Assembly: GCA_900188465.1 (NCBI GenBank)
Contig: FZPE01000001.1
Coordinates: 1,328,805 to 1,392,804 of the forward strand
DNA length: 64,000 nucleotides
Direction of reading: 5' to 3'
Source: Micrococcales bacterium KH10
GTDB lineage: Bacteria > Actinomycetota > Actinomycetes > Actinomycetales > Cellulomonadaceae
Part shown: positions 17,001 to 25,980 of the stretch, piece by piece
Numbering within the stretch: the stretch's first letter is position 1
Layout of the letters: every line of letters starts with the position of its first letter
Translations under genes and position numbers: made by a program
Notes under the pieces: model-generated
Told to the model about the DNA's origin: nothing
What the model saw: the letters and a program-made list of their open reading frames with translations, nothing else
Database searches by the model: none

Positions 17001-18297
17001 AGGACAGCTGCCTGTTCAGCAGCGTGTGGTCACGACGCGCCACGTTGACGAACATCTCAGCAATCGAGCCACGCAGCGCTGCCTGCTCCTGAGCCACCTC
17101 GATGGTGGTCTCGTTCATATCGTTGAGAACTGTCGCCAGTTGACCGATCTCATCCTTGGACTTCACTTCGATCGGATCAATCGTCATGGTCGGTGCCACA
17201 CCGGGAACAGCAACCTGTTCAACCAGGGTCGGCAACTCGTCACGGACCTTGGTAGCCGCAGCGGTCAGACGTGACAGCGGAACCACAATACGACGTGCGA
17301 TCAGCAGCGCGAGGAGCAGCGAAAGAATAACCGACGCCAAAGCGATGCTGGCCGTCACGATAGCTTGAGTACGTGCTTCGTTAGCTGCGGCAGTAACCGT
17401 GTCGACCAGACGGTTGCGAATACCACCCTGGAAGATCGCGACTTGGTTCTCGAAGAAGGTTGTGTCCGCGGTCCACGCGTCAGCCTGTTCCGTGGTGATC
17501 GCGTTCGGCCTGTTCGCGAGGATCACGGCACGTAGCGCACGGTGCTGCGTAGCCATATCGGTAATGGGAATCTCACGGATTTCCAGGTCCGCCAACGCAT
17601 TAACTGTCTGAGAGATCAGCAAGTCAGTGTTCTGGATTGCCGACATGGCGTTACGCACAGTGGGGTCGTCCGGGCTGGCCGTGGCACGGTTCTCCACGAT
17701 GTTGCCGACAACGCGCACTTCATTGGAGTACGCCGCACGCAGTTGGAACGTGTTGGCGTACAGCGAGAAATACGCGGCGACATGCCGGTCCGACATCGCG
17801 TCGGTCACGACGTTGTAGAAGTCTTCTTGGCTACGGATCACCGAGGAATAGACCGCAACGACCATCGGTTCGGCATTGATCTCGTCCTTGTCAACCAGCG
17901 AGGCATCGAGGAGATCGCGATCTAGACCGCGCAGACCCGCTCTTGCGTTCGCCCATGCAGTTTCCACTGTGGCGGAGAAGCGGCCGAAGTCAATCTGGGA
18001 GGTTTGTTCGTTGTAAACCTTGAGGGCACGGTCTGTGTTGGCTCGCCGCGACTCGAGCATCACATCGGATACATCGGCGCCGTTGGCGATCTGCAGGGTA
18101 AGGGTGTACTCCTCTTGCAACGCAGACATCAAAATGTCGTGCGCCGGAGTCGACTCAGCCAGCAACTGCGATTCACGTCCCACCAACGCGGTCGTCACTG
18201 ATTGCACGGCGATGATCGCGGCAGCGGCAATCAAGACGACGATAGGGACTGCCAGGGTAGCGAGGATCTTTCCTCGCACACTCAGTCGGCGGAGCAT
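14077..18297 (-). CDS. Nitrate/nitrite-sensor-type histidine kinase of a conservon, with very long disordered C-terminal tail
   Basis: This is a membrane sensor kinase of 1406 aa. TM1 is at about residues 10-34 and is followed by an extracytoplasmic NIT-like helical sensor region (about 40-305). TM2 is at about 310-337, with a HAMP segment starting RRIVVPLSRLTAAATKV and ending DEIGQLATVLNDM. A DHp-like stretch (about 405-480) includes LNRQLSFLDELERAEEDP, and the HATPase has LLAELLENATMFSDP (N box), RDFGLGM (G1) and RLGLLVVGRLAERL (G2). No classical HE phosphoacceptor is obvious, as is usual for CvnA proteins. From about residue 630 to the end (14077-16407) the protein is low-complexity, rich in Pro, Ala, Glu, Gln and Ser, much longer than the folded kinase core. 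First gene of the conservon operon. The ligand is unknown. Confidence 0.9.
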   Translation of the reverse strand: MLRRLSVRGKILATLAVPIVVLIAAAAIIAVQSVTTALVGRESQLLAESTPAHDILMSALQEEYTLTLQIANGADVSDVMLESRRANTDRALKVYNEQTSQIDFGRFSATVETAWANARAGLRGLDRDLLDASLVDKDEINAEPMVVAVYSSVIRSQEDFYNVVTDAMSDRHVAAYFSLYANTFQLRAAYSNEVRVVGNIVENRATASPDDPTVRNAMSAIQNTDLLISQTVNALADLEIREIPITDMATQHRALRAVILANRPNAITTEQADAWTADTTFFENQVAIFQGGIRNRLVDTVTAAANEARTQAIVTASIALASVILSLLLALLIARRIVVPLSRLTAAATKVRDELPTLVEQVAVPGVAPTMTIDPIEVKSKDEIGQLATVLNDMNETTIEVAQEQAALRGSIAEMFVNVARRDHTLLNRQLSFLDELERAEEDPTVLSNLFRLDHLATRMRRNSESLLVLAGIDSGRRVREPMALSDVVRTASSEIEAYDRVSLTLLQDPMMLGHNALHAAHLLAELLENATMFSDPSEQVEVTTNADQDYVSVAIRDFGLGMTQEEIAEANLKVSSRSATDVVGAQRLGLLVVGRLAERLEAHVNFEAAPDGGTLVIVAFPAKLFAATAADVQEPIEPLAPVQRSAAEIQDSEEWVPPAPVQEVDLASLTDGMTATGMPRRRGAGDGDAPAEPAPITSAAPVGGTMTGPDYDENAIVLPEIAAPDVSAIGVTPDAEASDWQPLQQASFEPGGLPSRGAGLPTRGTATGSTPVVEEPFEETPIVNTERRASMFSQFRASSDLAEVAGSADQTGAAPVEDPARYEPTIAEPEPTGHESAGLPDRAAVFSQFRTSSDLPLEQPAAAPSAPSAEPEWTPQLGESAPAESAPVAEEVQPGTSEPATEVPAFEQPEASDPAVADFPQQVAAVAETGVDGAAPSEHKIVLPRHASPEDLERLMREYGGPEGVSAAITGPIPAVPESSVVPEQSAHVEESAPEPAIHDTDALVSDDSVRPDDNSVQPDLQFAEDQQAYAPAADFSESADLAQPTWDNSEQASYGAVPMLEPDEPESFEQPQADYAEQFPADPQPEPAPYEAAGTDANGYAAQDAPQPQIAEQYAQQAEAAPAQPYAPQTPTPPPSFGDVVAGSPTDDGAAKEAKPEKRGIFGKLFGKKKSAEEQPAADSAPADAGTAGQAWSSPTAPPTGYRPDGTQSPPAQPETPAPTAYEPPSVTPAPQPVAESSWSADGAEASQPAASASSQDFDSGFPHFGGQGSFTPKPAGAQQNEWSPDAFNFDSPDTPRSMSPELAATLASRADLQDQALAELSQLSSYRPQEMTVDGGSGLVKRKKAAPVEAGPAEDDPTKQRITRDAAVLRTRLAAFQSGTSRGREAGVEPGDNSDPSSEGDSH

Positions 18298-18584
18298 CGC
18301 ACCCTCCAGTCAATTGACCATCCACGAACAAGTAAGGAATTTTACGAAGTTGTAAAAAACCTCCTGATAGATACTTTCGGCGCGTCCCACGTGCACCATA
18401 AGTACCAAGAGTGACTTTAGCTTGCTGACAACGCTGACCCATAACTTCTAGATGATTCAGGCCGCGTCGGCACCATTGCCGAAGCACTTCAACTTGCAAC
18501 TATCGGCGCAAGCCTACCCGGCACTGAAGCAACCTTGAAACCCCGTTCAACAAACGAAATTTCATGACACCTCTCAACGCTGGG

Positions 18585-19481
18585 CTAATCGTTAGTGTCG
18601 ATGAGCCATTCGAGGACTACGGCCAGCCCATCGTTCTCTACCGCAAGAGTGACCACCTGTGCGGCTGCGCGCACAGGTTCGTCGGCATGCCCCATCGCCA
18701 CCGACACTGTCGCCCAGTCCAACATTTCGATGTCGTTAGAGCCGTCGCCGATGGTCAGGGAGTGCTCGTACGGAGCCAGATGTGTACGCGACAGCTGTTC
18801 TAGTGCGCTGGCTTTCGTCACACCGGGGGCGACGATGTCCATCCAGGCGGTCCAGCCGATGTAGTAGGAAACCTCGTCGAGCCCCAACCGGCTTGCCATT
18901 TCAACGAAGTGCGCCGAGTCATGGTCGGGGCTGCGCAGCACAATACGGGTTGCGGGACGAGCGCACAGCTCCTCCAACCCAGCGACGATCTGATCGCCGC
19001 CGAGTTCACCGTCCGGGAACTCCCGGGATACTCGTGAAGCCATGCCGATTTCTTCGACTGCGACGAGGACATCGGGCTGCTCGCGTTGCACCATCCGCAG
19101 TATTGGTTCGGGATCGAAAGTCACCGCCGCAACGATTTCATAACCATCGGCATGGTCGAGGTCTAGGCGAGCCGTCACTGCCCCGTTGGAACAGACCAGC
19201 CATCCGCTTTCGATACCGAGGTCGGCAGCGATCGGCAACGTTGCCGCCAGGGAGCGACCGGTCGCCAAGACAACCTCATGACCCGCTTGGCGTACGTCCG
19301 AAATAGCCCGCGCAACCCTAGGTGACAATTCACCAGCGTGCGTCACGATCGTGCCGTCGATATCCAATCCGACCAGATAGCGGCCCGGTTTCGCGGGCTG
19401 TCCAGTCCATGAAGGCAGCACAGATTCTGCGATACTCGCATGATCTTTCAGTTGTGCCTGCGTATTGACCTGCGCACACAT
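18585..19481 (-). CDS. Cof-like HAD-IIB family hydrolase
   Basis: This is a haloacid-dehalogenase phosphatase of 298 aa, probably acting on small phosphorylated metabolites. Motif I is GLDIDGTIV (nucleophile Asp, about residue 40), motif II is VLATGRS, motif III includes the Lys of GVTKASALEQL and motif IV is GDGSNDIEML; a C2-type cap lies between. The ATG at 19481 follows the serS stop codon directly (TAG then ATG with no gap), so it is translationally coupled to serS. The substrate cannot be predicted. The 287-bp gap after it, up to the conservon kinase, contains a TTTTAC/GTAAAA dyad (18340-18357) and nothing else recognisable. Confidence 0.9.
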   Translation of the reverse strand: MCAQVNTQAQLKDHASIAESVLPSWTGQPAKPGRYLVGLDIDGTIVTHAGELSPRVARAISDVRQAGHEVVLATGRSLAATLPIAADLGIESGWLVCSNGAVTARLDLDHADGYEIVAAVTFDPEPILRMVQREQPDVLVAVEEIGMASRVSREFPDGELGGDQIVAGLEELCARPATRIVLRSPDHDSAHFVEMASRLGLDEVSYYIGWTAWMDIVAPGVTKASALEQLSRTHLAPYEHSLTIGDGSNDIEMLDWATVSVAMGHADEPVRAAAQVVTLAVENDGLAVVLEWLIDTND

Positions 19482-20753
19482 CTATCTCACCGGCTCAAGA
19501 ACCTCTAGGCCGCCCAGGTAAGGGCGTAGCCCTTCCGGAACTCGCACTGAGCCATCTGCCTGTTGGTGGTTCTCAAGTATCGCAACGATCCACCGTGTGG
19601 TGCCGAGCGTGCCATTCAGCGTGGCTACTGTCTGCGTGGGACCCGAATCGACCCGTTCGCGCACCCCGAGACGACGCGCCTGATAGGTGGTGCAGTTCGA
19701 AGTCGAGGTCAGTTCCAAGTAGCGCTGCTGGGTGGGAAGCCATGCTTCACAGTCGAATTTACGAGCCGCTGAAGACCCCAGATCGCCTGCGGCGGTGTCG
19801 ATGACCCGGTAGGGCAGATCGACGAGCGCCAGCATCTTTTCTTCCAACTCAAGCAACCGGCGGTGCTCGTCCGCAGCATCCGCCACGCGCGTGTAACTGA
19901 ACATCTCCACCTTGTGGAACTGATGAACACGGATGATTCCCCGCACGTCTTTACCGTGCGAACCAGCCTCACGGCGGTAGCACGCAGACCATCCGGCATA
20001 ACGCAATGGACCGTCGGACAGGTCGACGATCTCGTCCGAATGGAAGCCGGCCAGCGCGACTTCACTGGTGCCGACCAGGTACAGGTCGTCGGTGCCGAGG
20101 TGGTAGATCTCGTCCGCGTGACGCCCCAGGAATCCGGTCCCGGCCATGATCTCGGGCTTGACGAGGGTAGGGGTGATCACGGGGTTGAAGCCCGCTGCGA
20201 GCGCGGTGTCCATCGCGGCGTTCAGCAGCGCCAGCTCCAGCCGGGCACCGACGCCGGTCAGGTAGTAGAACCGCGAACCAGAGACCTTCGCACCCCGTGC
20301 CGTATCGATAGCACCCAGTCTTTCACCGATGGCGAGATGGTCGGCGGGCTCGAAGCCCTCAGCAGCGAAGTCTCGGGCTTGACCGACGTGCTTGACGACG
20401 ATGTAGTCGTCTTCACCGCCGGGAGGCGCACCTTCGACCACGTTCTGGATCTGGGCGAGGACCTCGTCTAGTTCTGCGGCGGCGGCATTGGAATCAGCTT
20501 GGAAGGCCTTGACCTGTTCGGCAAGCTGCTTGGTCTGGGCAAGGAGCGCCGGGCGCTCGTCAGCACTGGCTTGAGCCACTTGCTTGCCCAAGGACTTCTG
20601 TTCTGCCCTGGCAGTCTCGAACTCCGCCAGCGCGCTGCGACGGCGCGCATCGGCGTCGAGCGCCTGGTCAACGAGGCCAGGGTCCTCACCACGTAGCCGC
20701 TGTGAGTCGCGGATCGATTCGGGGTCTTCACGGAGCAGATTCAGGTCAATCAC
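19482..20753 (-). CDS. serS: Seryl-tRNA synthetase
   Basis: This cytoplasmic class II aminoacyl-tRNA synthetase charges tRNA-Ser. The protein is 423 aa, normal for bacterial SerRS. The N-terminal coiled-coil arm (residues about 25-105) begins after [15 protein letters not shown]. Class II motifs are visible: motif 1 around [16 protein letters not shown], motif 2 at [18 protein letters not shown], and motif 3 in [20 protein letters not shown]. The start at 20753 matches the conserved N-terminus. It is divergent from the lipid kinase gene at 20791 and coupled to a HAD phosphatase downstream. Two tRNA-Ser genes lie within 10 kb. Confidence 0.98.
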   Translation of the reverse strand: MIDLNLLREDPESIRDSQRLRGEDPGLVDQALDADARRRSALAEFETARAEQKSLGKQVAQASADERPALLAQTKQLAEQVKAFQADSNAAAAELDEVLAQIQNVVEGAPPGGEDDYIVVKHVGQARDFAAEGFEPADHLAIGERLGAIDTARGAKVSGSRFYYLTGVGARLELALLNAAMDTALAAGFNPVITPTLVKPEIMAGTGFLGRHADEIYHLGTDDLYLVGTSEVALAGFHSDEIVDLSDGPLRYAGWSACYRREAGSHGKDVRGIIRVHQFHKVEMFSYTRVADAADEHRRLLELEEKMLALVDLPYRVIDTAAGDLGSSAARKFDCEAWLPTQQRYLELTSTSNCTTYQARRLGVRERVDSGPTQTVATLNGTLGTTRWIVAILENHQQADGSVRVPEGLRPYLGGLEVLEPVR

Positions 20754-20790
20754 TCAGCCAGATTAGCGGTTCTGCGTCTAACGTGGGGGT

Positions 20791-21885
20791 ATGGATGGCA
20801 AAGATTGGGTGATGCTAAGCACAGTCATCGTGGCTGTGGTTGCGTTGGTGGCGGCGATTTCAGCCCTACGCGCGGTGCGTAAATCGGCAGGACATGCCGG
20901 GACGAGCCCCTCGGGCCTCACGCCAGCTGACCGCTATGCGTTTGTGATCAATCCCTCGAAACAGGGTGCTGCAGAAATGCGCCAAGCAGTGTTGAAGTAC
21001 TTCGAACGCTACGGTCTGGACGAGCCCGCATTCTTCGAAACCACCGAAGTCGACCCTGGTTATGGCCAGTCCCTGCACGCACTACGCGACGGTGCAACAG
21101 TTGTCGTCGCCGCCGGTGGCGATGGAACCGTGCGCGCCGTCGCCTCGGCGCTGGCTGGCAAGGACGCGACAATGGGATTGCTGCCGCTGGGTACTGGAAA
21201 CCTGTTGGCGCGCAATATTGATATCGATGTCACCAGCGTGGAACGAGCGCTGACGACCCTCACGACGCCCGTAAGCCGCACTATCGATATCGGCCGTCTC
21301 AAGATCCTCGAGGTTCCTGACCGTGATGATGCCGCCACCGTGGATTCCGAGCATGTGTTCTTGGTGATCGGAGGCATCGGATTTGACGCGGCGATGGTGG
21401 CGGCGACCTCTGCGGAGTTGAAGAAGCGGGTCGGGTGGATCGCCTACTTCATGGGTGGCATCAAACATCTGCACACCCGTCGTAGCACGGTGCGTATCAG
21501 TTTGGACGACACCAAACGCTTCCAGACCACGTTGCGCACGTTGCTCATCGGCAACTGCGGCAAGCTGCCCGGTGGCTTGAGTCTGATCCCCGACGCGGTG
21601 ATCGACGACGGACGGCTGGACATCGCTGCAGTCGACACCCGTGCGGGATTGGCTGGCTGGCTCCAGCTCTTCGGCGAAGTAGTGATGCAAGGATTTGGCA
21701 TTCGTTCCAATGCCGCCAAGAAGGTTGGTCGCATCGACCACACCACGGCCGAGAAAGTTACTGTGGACGTCATTTCTGGAAGTCAGCAGGTGCAGGTCGA
21801 TGGTGATGTGCTGGGCCACGCCCACTCCATTGAGGCCTGGGTGGAGCCTTCAGTGTTGCGAGTTCGAGCACCCATTCAACCGTGA
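20791..21885 (+). CDS. Diacylglycerol kinase family lipid kinase
   Basis: This is a DagK/LCB5/YegS-type lipid kinase of 364 aa, which would phosphorylate diacylglycerol or a related lipid. An N-terminal membrane anchor (about residues 7-27, MLSTVIVAVVALVAAISAL) precedes the catalytic domain. Motifs are FVINPSKQG, the nucleotide-binding AAGGDGTVRAVASAL, LPLGTGNLLARNI and GIGFDAAMVA. The start is 37 bp from the divergent serS. Its TGA overlaps the next gene's ATG by one base, so the two are likely coupled. Confidence 0.92.
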   Translation: MDGKDWVMLSTVIVAVVALVAAISALRAVRKSAGHAGTSPSGLTPADRYAFVINPSKQGAAEMRQAVLKYFERYGLDEPAFFETTEVDPGYGQSLHALRDGATVVVAAGGDGTVRAVASALAGKDATMGLLPLGTGNLLARNIDIDVTSVERALTTLTTPVSRTIDIGRLKILEVPDRDDAATVDSEHVFLVIGGIGFDAAMVAATSAELKKRVGWIAYFMGGIKHLHTRRSTVRISLDDTKRFQTTLRTLLIGNCGKLPGGLSLIPDAVIDDGRLDIAAVDTRAGLAGWLQLFGEVVMQGFGIRSNAAKKVGRIDHTTAEKVTVDVISGSQQVQVDGDVLGHAHSIEAWVEPSVLRVRAPIQP

Positions 21886-24119
21886 TGCGACCTGTGGCGT
21901 TACGACGCGCATTATTGCTTCTGGGAACGTTGCTGTGCCTGTTTCTTCCAGCTGCTACCGGCGCGATTGCGGCCCAGTCTCCTGGTACGACGGACTCGTC
22001 CGTCACCGATCCAGAATTGCCGCGTCATCTTCTGATCGGCACGCACGGTGTGACCTGGGATGATGTGCTCACCGCGGGCAATGATGCTGGAATATTGCGG
22101 CAGTTTGCGACGAATGCCACCATCGCACAGGCCATTGCCACCACCGGAACTGACAGACGATGCGCGATGGACGGCTGGCTCACGCTCAATACCGGCACTC
22201 GCATCACAGATCGGGTGGGCGATGTCTGCCGTCCGGTTGCGGTTGACCTGCTGTCTCACAACCCGGTTGACGTGAGTCACGGCGCCAACCGTATTGAGGT
22301 TTGGCCCGAAATCGTTCAGCAGACCGCTGGCCAGTCGTATCGACCGCTGTTGGGGCTGTTTGCTGAACGGCTTGACGCCTTGGGTGTCGCTGCAGCAGCC
22401 ATCGGTCCTGGTGCCGCTGTCGCCCTTGCCGATGCCGATGGCGCAGTTTCCAGCCCGGTGACGATGCCGACGAGTGCTCACGACATCGAAAGCACTGTCG
22501 CTCACGCTGTCACTAACTCGCAGTTGGTGGTCGTCGATGCGGCATCTCTTGGGACACGTGCCCTTGGTTCTGCTCCTCCTGCGCAAAGTACAACGCCAGA
22601 GCAGGTGCGCGGACTCGATGCCGTACTGGAACGAGTGATTGCGGGGCTCTATGCATCGTCGATCGACGTGAACCATGTGAGCATCACAGTGGTCTCGTTG
22701 ACCGATGATGGGGCGCATGACGCGGCGGGAACCATGCAGTTTTTCGCGAGTACCACCGTCGACCTTCACGGCTCCGCCGGTGACCATGGCCCTGCTGCCA
22801 GTGGCGACTCAGCCGATGGTGGCGGGCTGGCTCGTTCTAGCGCTACTCGTCAAGATGGCCTCGTCCTCACTACCGATATCGCCGCCACTGTGCTTGCCCA
22901 ACTGGGGGCGCCTGCCGACCAGGCGGCGGGTATCGGCACGGTCATCTCACGCGCGGCGGGCGGTCCGGCCACTGCGGATGGTCGCTTTGATGTACTGCGG
23001 GATTCCGCGCAGCGGGCTGCGGCCGGCAGTGCCGCCCAGGTGCCCGTTTTGGTGGTGTTAGGCTGCTACGTCCTGCTGGTCGCGATCGCAGCAACCTGGG
23101 TGCGACGCTGGCGGCAGTCCTCACGTGCGCGTTTTGTAGTGCAGTGCGCGGCTTTGGGGCTGGCCTGCGCACCCGCGAGCGTGTTGTTGGCAAGCGGAAC
23201 CGGATGGTGGCGGACGAGTTCGCCTGCGGCCGCTTTGATTGCATTCTCCACGCTGTTCGCCGCCGCGTTGACGATCGTTATTCGCTTGATAGCCCGGCAA
23301 CGAACCTGGGGACTGCCCCGCCGGCCTGTGGCCGTCATCCTGGTCAGCGCGACAACCTGGCTGATGATCACCGTTGATGTTGTGCGCGGCGCCGTGTGGT
23401 CCAGCGGCTCACCACTGGGTACCCAGCCCTTACAGGCGGGGCGGTTCTATGGAATGAACAACACCGCTTTTTCGTTCTTCGCGGTGGCCACGCTAGTGCT
23501 GGTGGGTGTGGTCGGAACGCTTCTCGTCAAGCGGTTTCGAGGCCGTGGTCTAGCTGGCGTGGTGGTGTTCTCGGCGGTGGCTGTCGCCATCGACGTTGCC
23601 CCTGGAATCGGTGCTGACTTCGGTGGCGGACTGGCACTGGTACCTGGGCTGGTGATTGCGGTTCTCGCTGTGGCAGGGGTCAAACTGACGTGGCGCCGGG
23701 TTGCCGTCGGGGTGCTTGGCGCGGCCGTGCTTGTTCTTGCGGTGGGGGCTGTCGATGCGCTGCGGCCGGTGACAGTACGGACACATTTGGGGACCTTCGT
23801 AGGTGACCTGTGGTCGGAGCAGACCGTGGTCACGGTGCAACGCAAGTTCAACGGTGCCTTTGGTGTGCTGATTGAGCAGCCTCTGGTGGGGCTGGCGGTC
23901 ATTGTTGCGGCGGTGGGGGCCGCAGCGATCGTGTGGCTCTGGCACGGTTTTATCCGATTGCCGGTGTGGAGTTGGGCCGTCGTGGTGACCTGTGTCGCGG
24001 GTTCGCTACTCAATGATTCTGGCTTGGCTATTGCCGCCTGGATGGCGATGTTCAGCGGTGCGCTGGTGGTGGTGCGGTACGGCACTCGGCCAGCTGTTGT
24101 GCGGCAGAGTGTGGCCTGA
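21885..24119 (+). CDS. Alkaline-phosphatase-like ectodomain fused to polytopic membrane domain, conserved actinobacterial protein
   Basis: This membrane protein of about 744 aa has no established function. A signal peptide (about 1-29, ending AAQ) is followed by an extracytoplasmic region (about 30-380). Segments LPRHLLIGTHGVTWDDV, RRCAMDGWLTLNTGTRI, VVSLTDDGA and LTTDIAATVLAQLGAP are arranged as in alkaline-phosphatase-superfamily folds. The canonical metal and nucleophile residues are not obvious, so catalysis is doubtful. About ten helices follow (about 383-735), including a loop with LQAGRFYGMNNTAFSFFAV. The ATG at 21885 overlaps the lipid kinase stop by one base, and a polyprenyl-type glycosyltransferase gene follows on the other strand, so a role in envelope lipid or glycan metabolism is inferred. 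Confidence 0.7.
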   Translation: MRPVALRRALLLLGTLLCLFLPAATGAIAAQSPGTTDSSVTDPELPRHLLIGTHGVTWDDVLTAGNDAGILRQFATNATIAQAIATTGTDRRCAMDGWLTLNTGTRITDRVGDVCRPVAVDLLSHNPVDVSHGANRIEVWPEIVQQTAGQSYRPLLGLFAERLDALGVAAAAIGPGAAVALADADGAVSSPVTMPTSAHDIESTVAHAVTNSQLVVVDAASLGTRALGSAPPAQSTTPEQVRGLDAVLERVIAGLYASSIDVNHVSITVVSLTDDGAHDAAGTMQFFASTTVDLHGSAGDHGPAASGDSADGGGLARSSATRQDGLVLTTDIAATVLAQLGAPADQAAGIGTVISRAAGGPATADGRFDVLRDSAQRAAAGSAAQVPVLVVLGCYVLLVAIAATWVRRWRQSSRARFVVQCAALGLACAPASVLLASGTGWWRTSSPAAALIAFSTLFAAALTIVIRLIARQRTWGLPRRPVAVILVSATTWLMITVDVVRGAVWSSGSPLGTQPLQAGRFYGMNNTAFSFFAVATLVLVGVVGTLLVKRFRGRGLAGVVVFSAVAVAIDVAPGIGADFGGGLALVPGLVIAVLAVAGVKLTWRRVAVGVLGAAVLVLAVGAVDALRPVTVRTHLGTFVGDLWSEQTVVTVQRKFNGAFGVLIEQPLVGLAVIVAAVGAAAIVWLWHGFIRLPVWSWAVVVTCVAGSLLNDSGLAIAAWMAMFSGALVVVRYGTRPAVVRQSVA

Positions 24120-24186
24120 CGAATCATTAAACCTGCTGGGCAGCCTCGGCGACGATCTAGCCTTGTGCCGGTTAGCGGACCGCGGC

Positions 24187-24918
24187 CTAGCGGCGCACCA
24201 GACGGCGGACTTTGCCCAGGCCGGCGCGGACTCGCCTGGCGTTGATGGCCAATATGACGTCGCGGTACTGGCTGGCACGGTGCGCTTGACCGGAAAGGGA
24301 GTTGTCTGAGACCCGGTGGCGTAGGTCACAGGGCACTTCGACGACTTTGTAGCCTGCCCGAAGCAGGTCGATGGTCAGGCCGACTTCAACACCCCAACCG
24401 TGTGCGAGCGGTGAAGCTGCTTCATAGGCTTCACGAGTTAGGCAACGGATGCCCGAAAGCGGCTGCACCGGCGACCAGCCGGTCAGCGCGGCGACGGCAC
24501 GGCGCGCCGTCCGCACCACTATTCCCCTGCCCCCTGCACCGGGTTGTGGTGGCAGCAGGGCAATGGACATGTCGGCTTCACCGTCGACGATTGGTGTCAC
24601 CAGGGGGGAAGCATTCACTGCGGTTTCGGCTAGGTCTCCGTCCAGGAACAGCAGTAGCCGAGCCGGGTATCCGTCGGGGTCGCGCATTGCGACGACTGCC
24701 GCACCGGTTTCGAGGGCCGCTGATTTGCCGCGGTTGCGTGAGTGCCGGACGACGACTGCGCCCGCTGCGCGGGCGACATCCTGGGTATCATCCTCTGAAC
24801 CGTCATCGACGACGAGTACGAGATCGACAAATGGAATCGCGCGCGCCGAACGGACGGTTGCTGCGATACGACGTGCCTCATCCTTGGCAGGGATGACCAC
24901 GGCAACGCGCCGTCGCAT
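24187..24918 (-). CDS. Family 2 glycosyltransferase (dolichyl-phosphate-mannose-synthase-like)
   Basis: This is a cytoplasmic GT-A glycosyltransferase of 243 aa. The N-terminal VAVVIPAKDEARRIAATV and VLVVDDGSEDDT give the nucleotide-sugar site, LLFLDGDLAE is the DxD-type metal motif, and SGIRCLTREAYEA plus WGVEVGLTIDLLRAGYKV match GT2 enzymes that act on polyprenyl phosphates. There are no C-terminal membrane helices. The ATG at 24918 has a perfect AAGGAG seven bases upstream, which excludes the longer GTG start at 24945. It is convergent with the phosphatase-like membrane protein, 67 bp apart. The sugar donor is unknown. Confidence 0.88.
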   Translation of the reverse strand: MRRRVAVVIPAKDEARRIAATVRSARAIPFVDLVLVVDDGSEDDTQDVARAAGAVVVRHSRNRGKSAALETGAAVVAMRDPDGYPARLLLFLDGDLAETAVNASPLVTPIVDGEADMSIALLPPQPGAGGRGIVVRTARRAVAALTGWSPVQPLSGIRCLTREAYEAASPLAHGWGVEVGLTIDLLRAGYKVVEVPCDLRHRVSDNSLSGQAHRASQYRDVILAINARRVRAGLGKVRRLVRR

Positions 24919-25128
24919 TGTCACTCCTTCATCTGCCTGCTTCACACTTCTTATCGTAGTCGTAATGATTAGGTTTGCGAATCGTCACGTACTGATCAAG
25001 ACGCGCGGGGCGGTGGTGGTCCTTTTCGGGATGGTTTCATCCAGTTCCAGTTGGGCGAGCCGGGGTCTGCGATCTGGTGACCCGGGAAGTGGATCGATGA
25101 GGACCCTTGGGTCCGCCACTGGCCCAGA

Positions 25129-25968
25129 TCAGCGCAGGGTCTTTTGACGCGCGACGATGCCCGCGCGGGCGCGGCGTTCGTTGCTGTCGAGGTCGGACTT
25201 GTCTGCGATAGCGGCCTGGAACCGTGGCAGGAATTCCGCGGCGGGCGCTTCGAGTTCTTCCGCTTCGGATCCACGAGGAAGTTCCCACACCGGGATTGAA
25301 ATACCGCAACTGCGGAAGGCCCCGATGAACTTGCCACCACCGAGCGATGACTCACGCTTGGCGTGGAGTCGTGCAATGGCGTCAAGGATGGCGTCTTCGT
25401 CTTCCGCGAAGGACCAGCGCAAGTATTCGCGAGCGCCCATGCGGCACCAGTATGCGTGTGGCACGGATTCGAGTTTGACGGTGTCGATGATGGCATCGGC
25501 CGCTTCCTGCAGGGAACGGTCCAGTTCTGTACTGCGCTCGGCGGTCGGGTCGAGCCAGAATTCGAAGTTGTCGTGGACGGTCACTTCGAAGGGGACGGCG
25601 AGGTCGAGCACGTCTTGGAGTCGTGGTCCGGGGCCAGGTAGCGTCTGGGTGATGATCGGGGTGCCAGGTTCGGTGTCGATCGCTTGCAGCAGTGTTGCGG
25701 CGAGGTCGCGGCTGATGTCGCCGGAGCCTGCGTGAGTTTGCAGGGCGAGCAAGATCACGCCATCTGCCCGGTGCAGGGCGGGCCAGGATTCTGGCAGCGA
25801 GGTCACAATGGTGACGTCTTTGGCGCCGTATTCCTTGGTGGTCCGTGCCGTGGCGGTTGCTGCCGGGATGATCTCGCGCATGGCGACGAGGTCGGCTTCA
25901 CCTGGTAGGCCTTCAAACGGGCGCGGGACGAATTCGATTCCTGAGTCAGCAGACATGGTCGCAATCAT
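25129..25968 (-). CDS. DUF5926 family protein
   Basis: This is a conserved actinobacterial protein of 279 aa with no known activity. The hallmark N-terminal motif is FVPRPFEGLPGEADLVAMRE, followed by EIIPAATATART, alternating alpha/beta segments, an acidic region around SFAEDEDAILDAIARLHA, and a C-terminal Arg-rich stretch. It has no signal peptide or membrane helix, so it is cytoplasmic. Two ATGs, at 25968 and 25956, are possible; neither has a strong ribosome-binding site. It is divided from the glycosyltransferase gene by about 210 bp in which nothing else is seen. Confidence 0.8.
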   Translation of the reverse strand: MIATMSADSGIEFVPRPFEGLPGEADLVAMREIIPAATATARTTKEYGAKDVTIVTSLPESWPALHRADGVILLALQTHAGSGDISRDLAATLLQAIDTEPGTPIITQTLPGPGPRLQDVLDLAVPFEVTVHDNFEFWLDPTAERSTELDRSLQEAADAIIDTVKLESVPHAYWCRMGAREYLRWSFAEDEDAILDAIARLHAKRESSLGGGKFIGAFRSCGISIPVWELPRGSEAEELEAPAAEFLPRFQAAIADKSDLDSNERRARAGIVARQKTLR

Positions 25969-25980
25969 ATCCGGGATCGG

